Shown: positions 1 to 11,100 of the stretch, one piece after another | How the letters are laid out: every line of letters starts with the position of its first letter | Numbering within the stretch: position 1 is the first letter of the stretch | DNA from: Clostridia bacterium | Lineage (GTDB): Bacteria; Bacillota; Clostridia; Oscillospirales; CAG-272 | Length of the DNA stretch: 64,000 nucleotides | Direction of reading: 5' to 3' | Assembly (NCBI GenBank): GCA_017501245.1 | Contig: JAFVXI010000013.1 | Location: forward strand, 62,001-126,000 | Made by a program: the position numbers and the translations under genes | The notes under the pieces: model-generated | What the model was told of the DNA's origin: nothing | The model's database searches: none | What the model saw: the letters and a program-made list of their open reading frames with translations, nothing else

Positions 1-92
1 TTTTCAACGATGGCTTTGTCGGGTGCGGTGTCGCCCAGAGCCGATGAAACAAGATATAAAAGATCCTTGCCGTAGCTTAGCACGTCGGGCAT
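1..92 (-). CDS. Start of a probable nucleotidyltransferase-family protein (cut by window edge)
   Basis: An open reading frame runs off the left edge; only about 30 N-terminal residues are visible, including the stretch DLLYLVSSALGD. The ATG is preceded by GGAGGTGA at a normal distance, and the gene follows the S24/S26 peptidase gene after 20 bases, so it is very likely in the same operon. Uncharacterised nucleotidyltransferases (PF14907) often accompany PqqD, HPr-kinase-like and S24/S26 genes in Firmicutes peptide clusters, and they tend to begin with a hydrophobic helix like this one. The family is inferred mainly from context because no catalytic motif lies inside the window. Confidence 0.4.
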   Translation of the reverse strand, partial: MPDVLSYGKDLLYLVSSALGDTAPDKAIVE

Positions 93-112
93 CGGACGGG
101 TCACCTCCGTTA

Positions 113-637
113 TTATTTTTTATTTTTGCCGAAGAGGCGACCAAAAATTCGCCCAAGCTTTCGGCGCACCCTCAGCGCAAAATATCTTATCGGGCGCAGG
201 GTGTGTATGAGGCGGGCGCGAGCCCTCTCAGAAAAGGAGTCTGCCGAGACGAGCCTGTCGCCTCTGCGATATTTCGCCACACGGGCGAGGAGATGGAGAT
301 CGGTTATACCGCTCTCCTTTACGAACTGATTGTCACCGATGAAGACGTAGCCCTCGTCGGTTACGTCTATTACTCTATGGAGGACGTAAACTCCGTTCTG
401 GCGCATATAGAGCGCCACGTCATATTTTTTGAGCCTTGCGGATATAGCCTCGAGGATGACGCTGTCCTGCCCGTCCCTTATCGTGGGGAGCATGCTCGTT
501 CCGTGGGGCATAAGCTCGACCGTCTGACCCTCGTAGAGCCTCTCGCATATAAGCTCCATAAGCTCCGAGAGAGCTACCGTGCGCTCTGCCGCGCTCGGCT
601 CCTCATAGTGCTTTTTGTGAGGTGAATTCTCAGCCAC
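113..637 (-). CDS. S24/S26 signal-peptidase-like protein
   Basis: This 174-residue protein has the S24/S26 serine peptidase core. Ser48 lies in HGTSMLPTI, the usual nucleophile motif. HRVI follows near residues 87-90 where bacterial LepB has Lys-Arg, and GDNQ lies near 101-104. A His in place of the general-base Lys is typical of ER-type/SipW-type signal peptidases. No N-terminal membrane helix is present; the C-terminus is Arg/Lys-rich and amphipathic, so membrane association would be peripheral. I chose the GTG start because GGGGAGG lies 8 bases upstream; an in-frame ATG 18 bases earlier overlaps that ribosome site. The gene overlaps the preceding lipoprotein gene by 8 bases. In this cluster it is a candidate leader peptidase, which is inference from context. 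Confidence 0.8.
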   Translation of the reverse strand: MAENSPHKKHYEEPSAAERTVALSELMELICERLYEGQTVELMPHGTSMLPTIRDGQDSVILEAISARLKKYDVALYMRQNGVYVLHRVIDVTDEGYVFIGDNQFVKESGITDLHLLARVAKYRRGDRLVSADSFSERARARLIHTLRPIRYFALRVRRKLGRIFGRLFGKNKK

Positions 638-911
638 CGAGATCAACCTCCCCATCGTCGGGGACGTCCGTCATCGGATGGTCCGCCTCATACTTCTCAC
701 GGGCTCTTTTATACCAGGCGTAGAAGTCCTCAACGTCGGCAAAGCTCTCCTTATAGGCTCTCTGCTCGCCGCCCGTCATTGACCAGTATTCCTCATAGGT
801 GAGCTCGTCGTCCTCTTCGGGCTCGGGAGCGCAGGAGGACAAAAGCAAGAGAGAAAGAAGAAGCGATAGGAGGATGAGAAGCACTGCGCTTTTCTTCATT
901 AATATATACAT
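630..911 (-). CDS. Small lipoprotein of the peptide-modification cluster
   Basis: This 93-residue protein has a Lys-Lys start, a long run of Leu residues and a lipobox-like LLSSC near residues 23-27, so it should be lipidated and held on the outer face of the membrane. The mature part is short and acidic, with EEYWSMTGGEQRAYKESF and a Tyr/Trp-rich helix, and ends in EVDLGG. I do not recognise a catalytic domain. The ATG at the far 5' end has GGAG 11 bases upstream; a second ATG four codons later would give MKKSAVLL and is also possible. It overlaps the S24/S26 gene and lies 76 bases after the PqqD gene, with a hairpin in between. Confidence 0.75.
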   Translation of the reverse strand: MYILMKKSAVLLILLSLLLSLLLLSSCAPEPEEDDELTYEEYWSMTGGEQRAYKESFADVEDFYAWYKRAREKYEADHPMTDVPDDGEVDLGG

Positions 912-945
912 ATGGAGAATATCTCCGTGTTAGTTTCAAATTAAG

Positions 946-979
946 CACACACCCGCACCCGACAGGTGACGGGTGTGTG
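946..979 (-). terminator. Hairpin between PqqD gene and lipoprotein gene
   Basis: A perfect 10-bp stem (CACACACCCG / CGGGTGTGTG) with a 14-base loop lies between two co-directional genes. On the minus strand it is followed by CTTAATTTG, a weak U-tract. It could be a partial terminator or attenuator that lowers expression of the lipoprotein, peptidase and nucleotidyltransferase relative to the upstream genes. Confidence 0.5.
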
Positions 980-987
980 ACTTTATT

Positions 988-1257
988 TTACGGGGTGTCG
1001 AGACATCCCGCATCGCAAAGCTTTGCGATAAATTTGTCTACGTCGGCGAGCGCCTCCTCGGCGCTGACCTCGTACTCGCTGATGACAGCGTTTGCCAGCT
1101 CATCACGTGTTGCGCCCTCTTCGAGCAGCCTCCAGATCATGGAGCCCGTTTCGTTAAGGGTGAGCATACCGCGAAAGCTGAGCGTTGCACCCGATATAGG
1201 TAAAACTACGTCGGTGCCTGCGACGTGGCGCAGGACAAAGCCTTCCTTAATTTTCAT
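988..1257 (-). CDS. PqqD-family peptide-binding protein (RiPP recognition element)
   Basis: An 89-residue protein with the PqqD winged-helix pattern: an N-terminal beta strand region (GFVLRHVAGTDVVLPI), then LNETGSMIWRLLEEG, and a C-terminal helical part (ELANAVISEYEVSAEEALADVDKFIAKL). Proteins of this family bind leader peptides and present them to modifying enzymes in PQQ, lasso and other RiPP pathways. The start has AAAGGAGAT upstream and overlaps the stop of the kinase-like gene by ATGA, implying translational coupling. Its probable partner is the 54-residue peptide encoded two genes upstream. Confidence 0.85.
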   Translation of the reverse strand: MKIKEGFVLRHVAGTDVVLPISGATLSFRGMLTLNETGSMIWRLLEEGATRDELANAVISEYEVSAEEALADVDKFIAKLCDAGCLDTP

Positions 1258-1964
1258 AAGCCTATCTCCTTTGCCGCTTGGAGCATGGCACCATAGCTGA
1301 GCCTTGCCGCCTCGGGCACGGGTATTGAGTGCAGCTCGAAGATGGGTATACCCGTGGCGAGCTTATCCACACAGCTTAGCATCAGATCGACACGTGTAGG
1401 GTCCTTGAACCTTGACGCCGTTTGATGCACGAGGCGAGGTACTGCCTCGCTTGGGGTAAGGCGGCGGATGCTGTTTTCTCTGCCGCGCTTAAGAAAGCAT
1501 ATCCCCGCTAAGGGAGCCTTCATATTGATGTTGATGTGACTTGATCCGCTCCATGGCGTGCCGTAGGCATACCATCTGTCGCCCGAGGGGCGTAGGATCG
1601 GATTGTCATCGTTGAAAATTTTCGCCTCAGGGAACTCGCCCTGCCATAGCTTAGTATGAGTGGATTTGCCCATACCTGAGGGGCCCGAGAAGAGATACGC
1701 CCTGCCGTCAAGCTCTACCGCAGATGCGTGAAGCACCATGCCGCCGAAGCCAAGCACCCAGTAGTTAAACTGAGCGGCAGACTCAAGGTAGGCGATCGAG
1801 CTATCGCTAAGCCCTGCGAGAAAGCTCGCCTCTCGGCGATATTCCTCAGCTCGGATAACGATATCCGCCTCTCTGCCCTCCTCTACCCGATAGTCCTCGA
1901 GAAGAGGGGCGATGCCCCCCTCCTCGGGGATCTCGGTGTATAGATCCGCTATTTTACAGAGCAT
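1254..1964 (-). CDS. HPr-kinase-like P-loop protein
   Basis: A 236-residue protein with an HPr kinase C-terminal-type fold. HASAVELDG precedes the Walker A loop GPSGMGKST (residues 94-102), then FNDDNP near 117-122 and a conserved-looking GTPWSG. Short HPr-kinase homologues without the N-terminal HprK domain occur in lasso-peptide clusters; the paeninodin kinase, for example, phosphorylates the precursor C-terminus. It starts 3 bases after the stop of the 54-residue peptide gene, with no strong ribosome site of its own, so translation is probably coupled. The likely substrate is that peptide or another cluster product. True HprK of sugar repression is unlikely because the protein is too short and the context differs. 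Confidence 0.8.
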   Translation of the reverse strand: MLCKIADLYTEIPEEGGIAPLLEDYRVEEGREADIVIRAEEYRREASFLAGLSDSSIAYLESAAQFNYWVLGFGGMVLHASAVELDGRAYLFSGPSGMGKSTHTKLWQGEFPEAKIFNDDNPILRPSGDRWYAYGTPWSGSSHININMKAPLAGICFLKRGRENSIRRLTPSEAVPRLVHQTASRFKDPTRVDLMLSCVDKLATGIPIFELHSIPVPEAARLSYGAMLQAAKEIGL

Positions 1965-1967
1965 TAA

Positions 1968-2132
1968 TTAGCCCCAGGGAGATACGTAACCGCCGCTCTC
2001 GGTTCCCATCTCGCCGCCTGTGCCGGCGTTTGTTTCATCGGTGAACCATCCGATAGGAAGATCTGCGGTTATGACGTCCTCAACATCGAAGTTGATATGC
2101 TCACAGTCGGGAGCAATATACTGCTTTTTCAT
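1968..2132 (-). CDS. 54-residue leader-like precursor peptide
   Basis: An ATG with a strong AAGGAGG ribosome site 7-8 bases upstream opens a 54-codon frame ending in TAA. The N-terminal part (MKKQYIAPDCEHINFDVEDV) looks like a leader: Lys-rich start, aromatic-Pro, alternating hydrophobics and a DVIT motif. The C-terminal part is Gly/Thr/Glu-rich and ends in GGYVSPWG. Its position directly before the kinase-like and PqqD genes, at 3-base spacing, is that of a RiPP precursor. No similarity search was possible, so the precursor role is inferred from size, composition and neighbours. The gene lies 31 bases behind the giant gene with no terminator between them. Confidence 0.7.
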   Translation of the reverse strand: MKKQYIAPDCEHINFDVEDVITADLPIGWFTDETNAGTGGEMGTESGGYVSPWG

Positions 2133-2163
2133 GTGTTTTCCTCCTTCTTTGTTGGGGTTTGAA

Positions 2164-5100
2164 TTAATTTGCAGGCACTGCTACGGGATCAGTGCAAGCC
2201 ACCATATCGGTGCCCGAGAGAACCATAGCCTGGAAGGTCATTCCGGGATAGTTATCGGGGTTAGCGATAGTAAGAGTGAACTGCTGACCGAAGTTAGTAA
2301 GTACGGTCGAAACGTGCTCGTCACTATACTTGAACTCCTCGGTGCAGAGGATACCGGTGGTCTTGTCAGTCCAGGTTACCTTAACAACTACGGAAAGCTC
2401 GTTGTCGGATGCGCCATCTGCGAAGAGATTGGTGAAGTACTGAGTGTTGAACGCAAATACGTACTTAACCTTATCGCCATCAATCCTGGTTGCAACGTTA
2501 CCGTTGAAGATGTAGTTAGATAATACGTAGCCATTCTGAGTGGGATCCCAGATCGGAACCTGAGAATTCTCAGCGATTACGCCGGGAGTAGCAACTACGG
2601 TGTTTCTGATAGCTGCGTGATCCTTATGGCACTCGATAAGACCCTTGCCAGCAGAGCTGTCAATGATACGACCGTTATGGAATACGGTGAAGTACTTGGT
2701 CTCGAGAGTGTAGCCGTTAAGATCAAGGACGATGCCGTCGTATACGGATACGTCACGGAGACCGGTTGCGTCAGCAAGAAGAGTTATGTTGCCGCCGCCA
2801 AAGTCATCTGCTGCGTAGATCGCATCGATGAGGTCGGTGTAGTAGTTGCCGTTGAAGCTTGCAACAGCGTCGCCGGTGATACCAACGGTTACGTTAGTGT
2901 CGCTTACGGTCACTACAACGCCAAGCTTAGCGTTTACAAGATCTACGGTGCCGGTTACCTTACCCTCAACAACTACAACGTCAGAGCCTGCGAATGCAGC
3001 TGCATCGACCGTGATAGAGCCGGTGCTGTCAACGTTGCCGACGATCTTGGATGCAAGATCCATGTTGATCGCGCCCTTGTTGGTGAGAGTGCCTGCTACC
3101 TTAACGCTGCCGCCGACAACGTTCATAGTTCCCTTAGCAGTGATAAGGAAGCTCTGAGTGCACTCGAAGGTGCATCCAGCGTTAACGTTCATAACGCCGA
3201 TCGCCTCGTAGCCGAGACCCATGCCGTTGTGGTTGTTAACGATGAGGTTGGAAGCATTGTTAAGAGTGATGGTTGCGGTTGCATCCTCGCCGCTCTCGGT
3301 CTCGCCTGCGGGACGTCCGCCGATCGAGAAGCCGTTCTTAACGGTGAGAGTGCTGTTGTCAAGGGTCATAGTGCCCTTGTTGATGAGATAATCAAGCTCG
3401 ATGGTCGAGTTGTTGATTATGAGAGTACCGTCGTACTTGTTGGTGGTGTCCTTCTCACGGCCGGAAACGTGGATGCCGTAAGCTCCGGTGTTGGAAGCGG
3501 AGGTGAGGTTAGCATTCTCGAAGATGAGAGTTGCGTTGCCCTCGCCGCCACGGCCGATGAACAGGAAGCCTACGCCCCAGTCAACCTGAGCGGTGCCGGT
3601 GATGGTTACGGTCTTGCCTCCGTAAAGTGCGCCGTTCATAGCGATGGGAGCCTGACCATCTGCCCAGACGAGCGTGATGGTGTCGCCGTCGTTAGCTGCA
3701 AGAAGAGCATCTGCGATGGTGTAGTAGAGAGTTTCGCCGATCTGTGCAACAGGTGCAAGCTCAACAACTCCGTATACACCGTTTGCAAGTACGATGTCGT
3801 ACTTAGCGGGAACGTTAGACTCAACGATCTTAGCACCGTTCTTAAGAGCGGCTGCTGCGATGCTGAGCTCAACGGGCCACTCGGTGGAGCCCTCGGTTAC
3901 GCCAAGGTAGATCCTATTGTTGATAGAAGCAGCCTCGTCGATAGTGAGAGTACCGGTGTTAGCCTTAGTGCTGGGATCCTGGAAGTAGATCGAGGAGTTT
4001 GCTCCGCCGATCACACCGCCGTTGATAGTGAGGATGTTGTCAGCCTCAATGCCGTTGAGGAACTGACGGATTGCGATGTAAGCAGACTCTACGGTGCCGC
4101 CGTTGATAACGGTCTCAGCATAGGTGCCCTTACCGTTAGTAAGGTTGTCAATGCCGTAGGACATGCTGGTTCCGCCAAGGTGCTCGATCGTGCCGGACTC
4201 AAGAGTGAACTTGCCGCCGGGGTTGTTCGAAACTACGCTGGAGTATCTCGACCAGCCGTTGTCGTTGGTTGCTGCGAGAGTGATCTTACCGCCGCCAACG
4301 GAATCCTTAACAGTGAAGGTGCCGTTGTTGTAGAAGAGACCGAAGCTTGCGGTAGTGTTATCGGTTCCTGCGATGGTCTTGCCATTCAGGTCAAGAGTAA
4401 GGTTTGCACCTGCGGGGATCTTGAAGCTGTCGGAGACTGCGACGTCTGCGAGAAGCTTGATCTCGTGGTCGTTAGCTGCGATAGCTGCTGCGAATGCTTC
4501 CTCGAAGGTTGCATAACCGATGTACTTAGGTGCGTAGTAAGGACCGGTGAGCATGCCGGTGTAAACAGCTGCTACTGCGCCTTCCTTAACGGTGTAGGTT
4601 CCGTCTGCGTTTGCTACGGTGTAGTAGGTCTCGGGAACGAGAACCTCGTTGCTCCAGTGCTGCCTGTTGATGTCAGCGTTGAAGGTTCCGCCGGTTACGA
4701 CAACGTGGTTGTCACCTGCGCCTGCAACGTTGAAGATCCAAGGCTCTCTGTTGCCTCTGGAACCGTAGCTGTCAAGAGTCCAGTTACCGCCCTTGATGTA
4801 TACGATCTCGTTGCCATTGGTGTAAACCATAGAGTCAGCGGAATCGTTCATATGGAAGGTACCGTTCTCGATGGTGAGGTGGCCGGTAGTGCCACGCTTC
4901 CAGAACATGTAAGCCATGTCGGGATTCTCAGCAAGTACCTTGACGTCGATAGTACCGTTACCGGTTACGGTAAGGCCTGCGCCGTCGCCTACACGGATGA
5001 CTGCTACGATGTAGTCGTTAGTGAATGCATCCTCGTGTACGACAGAGATCGTCTTGCCGTTCATATCAAGGATGATGTCCTTGCCGACAACGTCGATGAG

Positions 5101-8100
5101 AACGTTTTTGTCAGCTCCTACAACACGATCAGCCTCGGTGAGGTTGATGTTATCAAGGAGAACGACGGTGTCGCCGGTCTCGGCTGCCTCGATAGCCTCC
5201 TGGAGAGATCCGTAGATCACGCCGCCAACCTGAGCTACTATCTTAACGATGCGGTAAGCACCGTCAGAATACTGAACATCGTAGCCTACTTCCTCAGGCT
5301 CTACGGTGAGTCCCTCGGGAGCGGTAAGAGATGCGCCTACGGTGAGAACGAGCTTAGCGAGCTGGAGATTGTCGTCGCCGTCAACACCGAGGTTTGCAAG
5401 CTTGTTGTTGCCAACGAACTCGAAGGTGTCGGTAATGCCGGTGCCTCTATCCCAGATGCTGATAGGATTCTCTGCATCGATCTCACAGTCGGTGAGGGTG
5501 TAGGTCTTTGCGCCGTAGTTGGAATCCCAAATACCGATACCGGCATTGGAGATCTTAACTCTGGTAAGAGATACAGCGCCGCTGTAATCGATCTTGAATG
5601 CATAGTTTTCGCCAACGACTTCAACGTCGCTTACTTCGAGACTAGCGTTAGCACCGGGAAGGGTAAGGAATCCGGATCCGTAGCCTTCAGCATAGCAGTT
5701 CTTGACAGTTACTGTACTGGTTAATCTGAGCGAGATCGCATAACCGCCCATTCCGTTGCCATAGAACTCACAATCCTCGATGGTGATGGTAGCGCTTGCA
5801 GTAGTACCCTTACCCTTAGAGATGTTACCCTCGACGAAGATAACGTCCTTAATAGTGATGCTAGCTGCATTGAGAGTCATCGTGCCGGTGTAGTTGAAGC
5901 CTGCGCCGTCGATGGTGACGCTCTTGTTAACGGTTACGTTCTCGTTAACGTTTGCGATGAGAGTGATGGTGTCGCCAGCATTTGCATTAGCGATTGCATC
6001 GGTGATGGACTCATACTTAAAGCCGCCAACCTCTGCAACGTACTCACAAGCTGCGAGAGCGTAAGCACCGTTTGCATAAACAACCTTGTAATCAGCTACG
6101 CCGCTGACAACTGCGAGAGCGTCATTTGCGGTGGTGAAGGTTGCTGCTGCGGAGTTAAGGGAGATAGTGCCGCTTGCGGTTACGGTGCCGGTTGCAACGA
6201 CTGCTCCGCTGACGTTAAGCGCGGACTCAGCGTTAGCCATAGTAAGGTTCTTGGTAGTGAGCGTACCGCTTACGTTCCAAGTGAACTTAGCGCTGCCGTC
6301 TTTGATAAAGCCGCTGATATTAGCAGAACCATATACGTTGACAGTGGAGTTGCCGCTGGTCTTGTAGATATCTACGTAGCCTGCATTAAGCACGCCGCCC
6401 TCGTAAACGTTGATGACGTCGTCTGCACCGTTGAGGATGAGGGCTCCGTCACCACCGGTGATCGCAGTGAGAGTTCCGTAGACGTCGATCGCGCCGCCGT
6501 TGAAGTAGACGCTGTACGCGCTGAGCTCTGCACCGGAAGCAACGGTGAGCTTGCCGCCGTCCCAGATGCCGAAGGTGCTGTTTGGAACGGTTACGCTTGC
6601 GCCCTCTGCGATAGTGAGCTCGCCACTGTATACGTAAAGCGTAGCGGTGACCTGAAGCTCGCCTGCGAGAGTTACGTTAGCGTTGATAGTAAGGCTGCTG
6701 ATCTTCTTGCCGTTACCGTTGATGGTAACTGCCTTGTTGATGTTGGTTGCGGATGCAACGTTGTCGACGAGAGTGATAACGTCGCCGTCCTGTGCTGCTG
6801 CAACTGCCTCAGCAAGAGTCTTATAGTAGGTCTCGCCGATCATAGCCTCTCTTACGAGCTCGGTGCCATCAACGGTGATGGTAGAGTTAACGATGTCAGC
6901 GCCGGAGAAGAGATCCTCGACGTTGCCGTTAGTAAGAGTGGAGTCGGTTACAGTAAGCTGTGCGCCGTTTACCGCGAGATCAACAGCCATATTCTCGTTG
7001 AAGGTACAGCCGTCGATAACTACTTCATTCTGATAGAATCTTACGTAGTTGTAGTTACCCTCCTCGAACGTGGTGTCCGTCATGGTTACCTTATTGATGG
7101 TGCCTGCGAAGCTGGTCCAACCGGTGATCACACAGTTGTCGATCACGATCTCGCCGCCTGTGGTACCGTCAAAGTGGATACCGTAGGTAGAGCCGGTGAT
7201 GGTGGAGTTCTTGAAGGTTACGGTGCCGTCAGTGTAGCAGTAACGGAAGCCGTTTCCGCCCTTGACGTAACAGCCGTCGATAACAACGTCCTTAGCGTCG
7301 ATGTAGCCTGCGTTGCCGCTAGCTGCTATAGCATTGATATTCTTAACGGTTGCGCCGTCAGCGGTTACGTTAAGCTTAGTGAAGGTAACGAGGTTGTTGC
7401 CCTCAGCGTCGGTCTCACCGATAACGGTGATAGCCTTGTTAACGCTAAGCTCGCTTGCATAGTTGCCAGCGAAGATGGTAACGATGTCGTTAGCCTCGGC
7501 TGCTGCGAATGCATCAGCAAGATACTCGTACTTAGTGCCGTTAACCTCAGCAACGTACTCCTTAGCAACTACGGAGTAGACGCCGTTTTCGTAAACTACC
7601 TTGTAGTCAGGGATGTTGGTAGTAACGTTCATACCCTCGGAGCCTGCGAAGGTGGATCCAACTGCGGTGAGCTCGATCTCGCCGGTTACAGTTCCGTTGG
7701 TTACGGTGAGTTCGCCTGCGCTCTCGCCGTTGTGGCCAAGCTCAACAGAGCCTGCATCAAGGGTTGCGCCGTTTACGTCGATAGAGCCGCCGCGGCTAGC
7801 CTTGATCTTGTCAACCTCGAGAGTTGCGCCGTTCTCAACGCTTACGGTAGGAGTGCCATCCCAGATGTCGATCCAGGAAGCGTCTACCTTAGCGTTTGCA
7901 CCGCTTACAACAAGCTCAGAGCCGCCGACCCAAACATTGAGGATGGAGGTTGCAAGCTCGCCGTTTACGGTAAGGGTTGCGCCGTTCTTAACCTGGACGG
8001 TTGCGTCGCCGGTCTTAGCGGTTACGCTTGCGCCCTCAGCAACGAGAACGTCGCCGACGGTGATGTAGAGATAGTCGGTTACGATAGAGCCGTATACGTC

Positions 8101-11100
8101 AAGGTCGGTCCATACAAGGAGGTAAGGAGCCTCAACGGTTACGCCCTCGCCAACGTACATATTCTGTACGTAGTTCCAATCGTCAGCATAAGCGAACTCT
8201 ACGGTTACGCCCTCTGCTACGTTGGTGTTGAGGTAGTACTTAGCGTTGACATCGGTATCTACCTGAGTGTCGATAACAACGTCATCGGTGATAACGACGT
8301 AGACGTCACCGCTCTGGTAGGTCTCGAAGACTGCCTCGAGAGAACCGTATACTGCCTCGCCTTCGTCGAGAACGCCGTTGTTGTTAGCGTCTACGAAGCA
8401 TACGGGAGCATACTTAACGGTGTAGGTTCCGTCGCCGTTATTAACTACTACATAGCCGGGTGCGCACTCGGTAGCTTCGATCTCATAGTAGAACGTACCG
8501 CCGGAGATGGAAGCCGTTCCGTTAAGCTGATCGTTGATAGAGGTGCTGCTTGCCTTGTAGGTTCCGCTTTCGATGTTCCATACGGATCCACCGTAGCCCT
8601 TGAAGGCACCGGTTACGTTACAGTTAGTGAGAGTTGCCGTGCAGTCGCCCGCCTTGAATCTGAGAGCGTTGATCTTAGAGGTCTCAACGGTTACGCCGTC
8701 CATAACGAGATTAGCGTAGATTTCGATAAGACCGCTGGTGGTGCCGCTCTTGTCACCAAGAATGGTACCGTTCTTGATAGTGGTAGCTGCCTTAACGATG
8801 AAGACGATAGCACCGTCTGCACCCGTTACGGTATTGCCGCCGAGGTCAAGAGTGATAGCCTCGTCGATAGTAACTACATCGCCGAGAGTAACGTCTGCAA
8901 GGAGAGTGATGGTGTCGCCAGCCTGTGCTGCTGCGAACGCCTCATCAAGGGTGTAATAATCTTCGTTGCCTATATAAGCAACTGCAAATACTACAACGTA
9001 CTCGCCGTTTTCGTATACAACCTTGGAGTGCTCGACGCTGGACTTGACATCGAGACCTGCTACGCCGGATACGGATGCATCTGCGTTGCCAAGAACAAGG
9101 TCGCCTGCTATGGTGCCGGTGCCGGTTACTGCGAGATCACCGTTTACGGTAAGAGTCTTGCCGTCAGCGACGGTAAGAGTGTAGCCGTTGGTGTCGATAG
9201 TTCCGGTGTGGCCTGCGTTAAGAAGGGTTACGTTAGAGTTAACGGTCATGTCCTCAAGGAGCTCATAGCCGTAGCCGTTGCTGAGCCTGGAGAGGCTGTT
9301 AGAGTAGCCTGCGAGGTTGCCGTTTGCGTCAACCTTCTTAAGCGAGTAGTAGGAGGTTCCGTCGGTGGAGAGAGCTCCATCGAGGTTGGTGTTAGGATAT
9401 GCTGCAGATGCAATCTGAAGAGTTCTTACGTCGAGAACTGCGCCATCCTCAGCGGTGATGCCAAGAGGAGTGGTTACGCCCTTGCCGAGCGAAACGTCAA
9501 CGTAAGAAGCAGAGAGATTGCCTGCAACGTTAAGGGTAGAGCCGTTGACCGTGAGGTCTGCGTTAAAGCCAGCCTTCTTGTTGATGATCGAAACGTTTTC
9601 AAACGTGATGTTCTGAGCCATGTAGATATTTGCGCCCTCTGCAATATTGTTGCAGTCGAGAACGATATCCTTAAGGGTCACGTTATCACAGTTAACGTTG
9701 ATGAGGTGCTTACCGTTGCCGGTGCCCCAGTTGGTGCTGCTTGCGTAGAGCTTATGACCGTTACCGTCGAGGGTGACGTTTCTTCCTGCGGTGTAGAGCG
9801 AGAAGATAAGTCTGGTATTGAGCTCAACGTCTGCAAGAAGGGTTACGGTCTCGCCGTCCTTAGCTGCCTCGAGAGCAGCGAGGAGGGAGGTAAACTTCTT
9901 AGTACCGATCTTAGCAGCAAAGGTGTTGGACATCTCATCCTTAAGAGTGAGGTTGCCGTCAGCATCTACCTCGTAAGAGTTGTAGTAGCTATCCATGCCG
10001 AAGTCGCCGGCGCCAGTCTGATGCTGGATGGTGTAGTCCTCGCCATAGACAGGAGCTCCGCCGTTCCAGTAGTTGCCGGACAGCTCGACATAACCATCCT
10101 CATAGTAGGTGCTGATGCAGACCTGACCAAGCACATCGCCGTTAGCATTAGAAGCAGTGTTGCCCTCGAATGCGTTGTCGGTGATGGTTGCCTGATAGCC
10201 TGCGAAGATTGCGCCTGCTACACGGGTGGAGGTGGAGGAATCGGTAACCGTGTTATTCTTGAAGAGGTTGCCGGTCAAGACGCAGTTATCCTGGAAGCCA
10301 AGGTAAATGGTTGCACCATTGGTATTGCAGTTAACAGTGTTGTCAATGAACTCACTGTTCTTGATAGTGCAGCCGCTACCCTTTACATAGTAAACGATAG
10401 AACAATCGCCATTAGAAACATTGCCCTCGAAGAGACAGTTGTCAATAACGAGCTTGGTCGCCATAGAATCGCTGCTGCCGTAGCCGTAGGTTACGGTAGA
10501 GCCGGAAACATTGTTCAGGAACTTAGAATTCTGAACGGTAACGTCAGCATTCTCAATGTACAGAACACCGTAGCTCTTCGCCTGGGTTTCTTTATTCCAG
10601 TTGGTGTTCTGAATGGTCAGATTGTCAATAACGGCAGTACCGTTTTCAATACGGAGAACACTCTTGGTGGTCCAGCCGTCGAATATGACATTCTTAATGG
10701 TGTACTCGCCATTGTTGAAGCGGAGAGGTACAAGATAGTCGCCGTAAGTAGAGCCTGCGGCCTGAGTGATCTTGTGTCCGTTTCCATCAAAGGTCAACTT
10801 CTTGTTGTTGACATAGATAGAAGTTCCAATTTCGACATCAGCAACGAGGGTTACGGTGTCGCCGTCCTGTGCTGCTGCGAATGCCTCAGCGAGAGTCTCG
10901 TAGTAATTGCCACCGATCTTAGCCGCATAGGACATTACTACGCCGTCAACGGTGATTTCGAAGTTCTCGGTGTCGTTTGCTCTGAAGAGCTTGATGTCAA
11001 CGGGAGTGCCGTCGGTGTAGGTGCTGTCTACAACCTTGAGGGTCTGTGCATCGCCTGCAAGATCAAGGTCGAAGCCCTTCTCGAACTCACAACCGGTGTA

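Noticed and set aside
1254-1964. True HPr kinase/phosphorylase (HprK) of carbon catabolite repression
   Set aside because: The protein lacks the N-terminal HprK domain, is shorter than HprK and sits with a PqqD gene and a small peptide gene.
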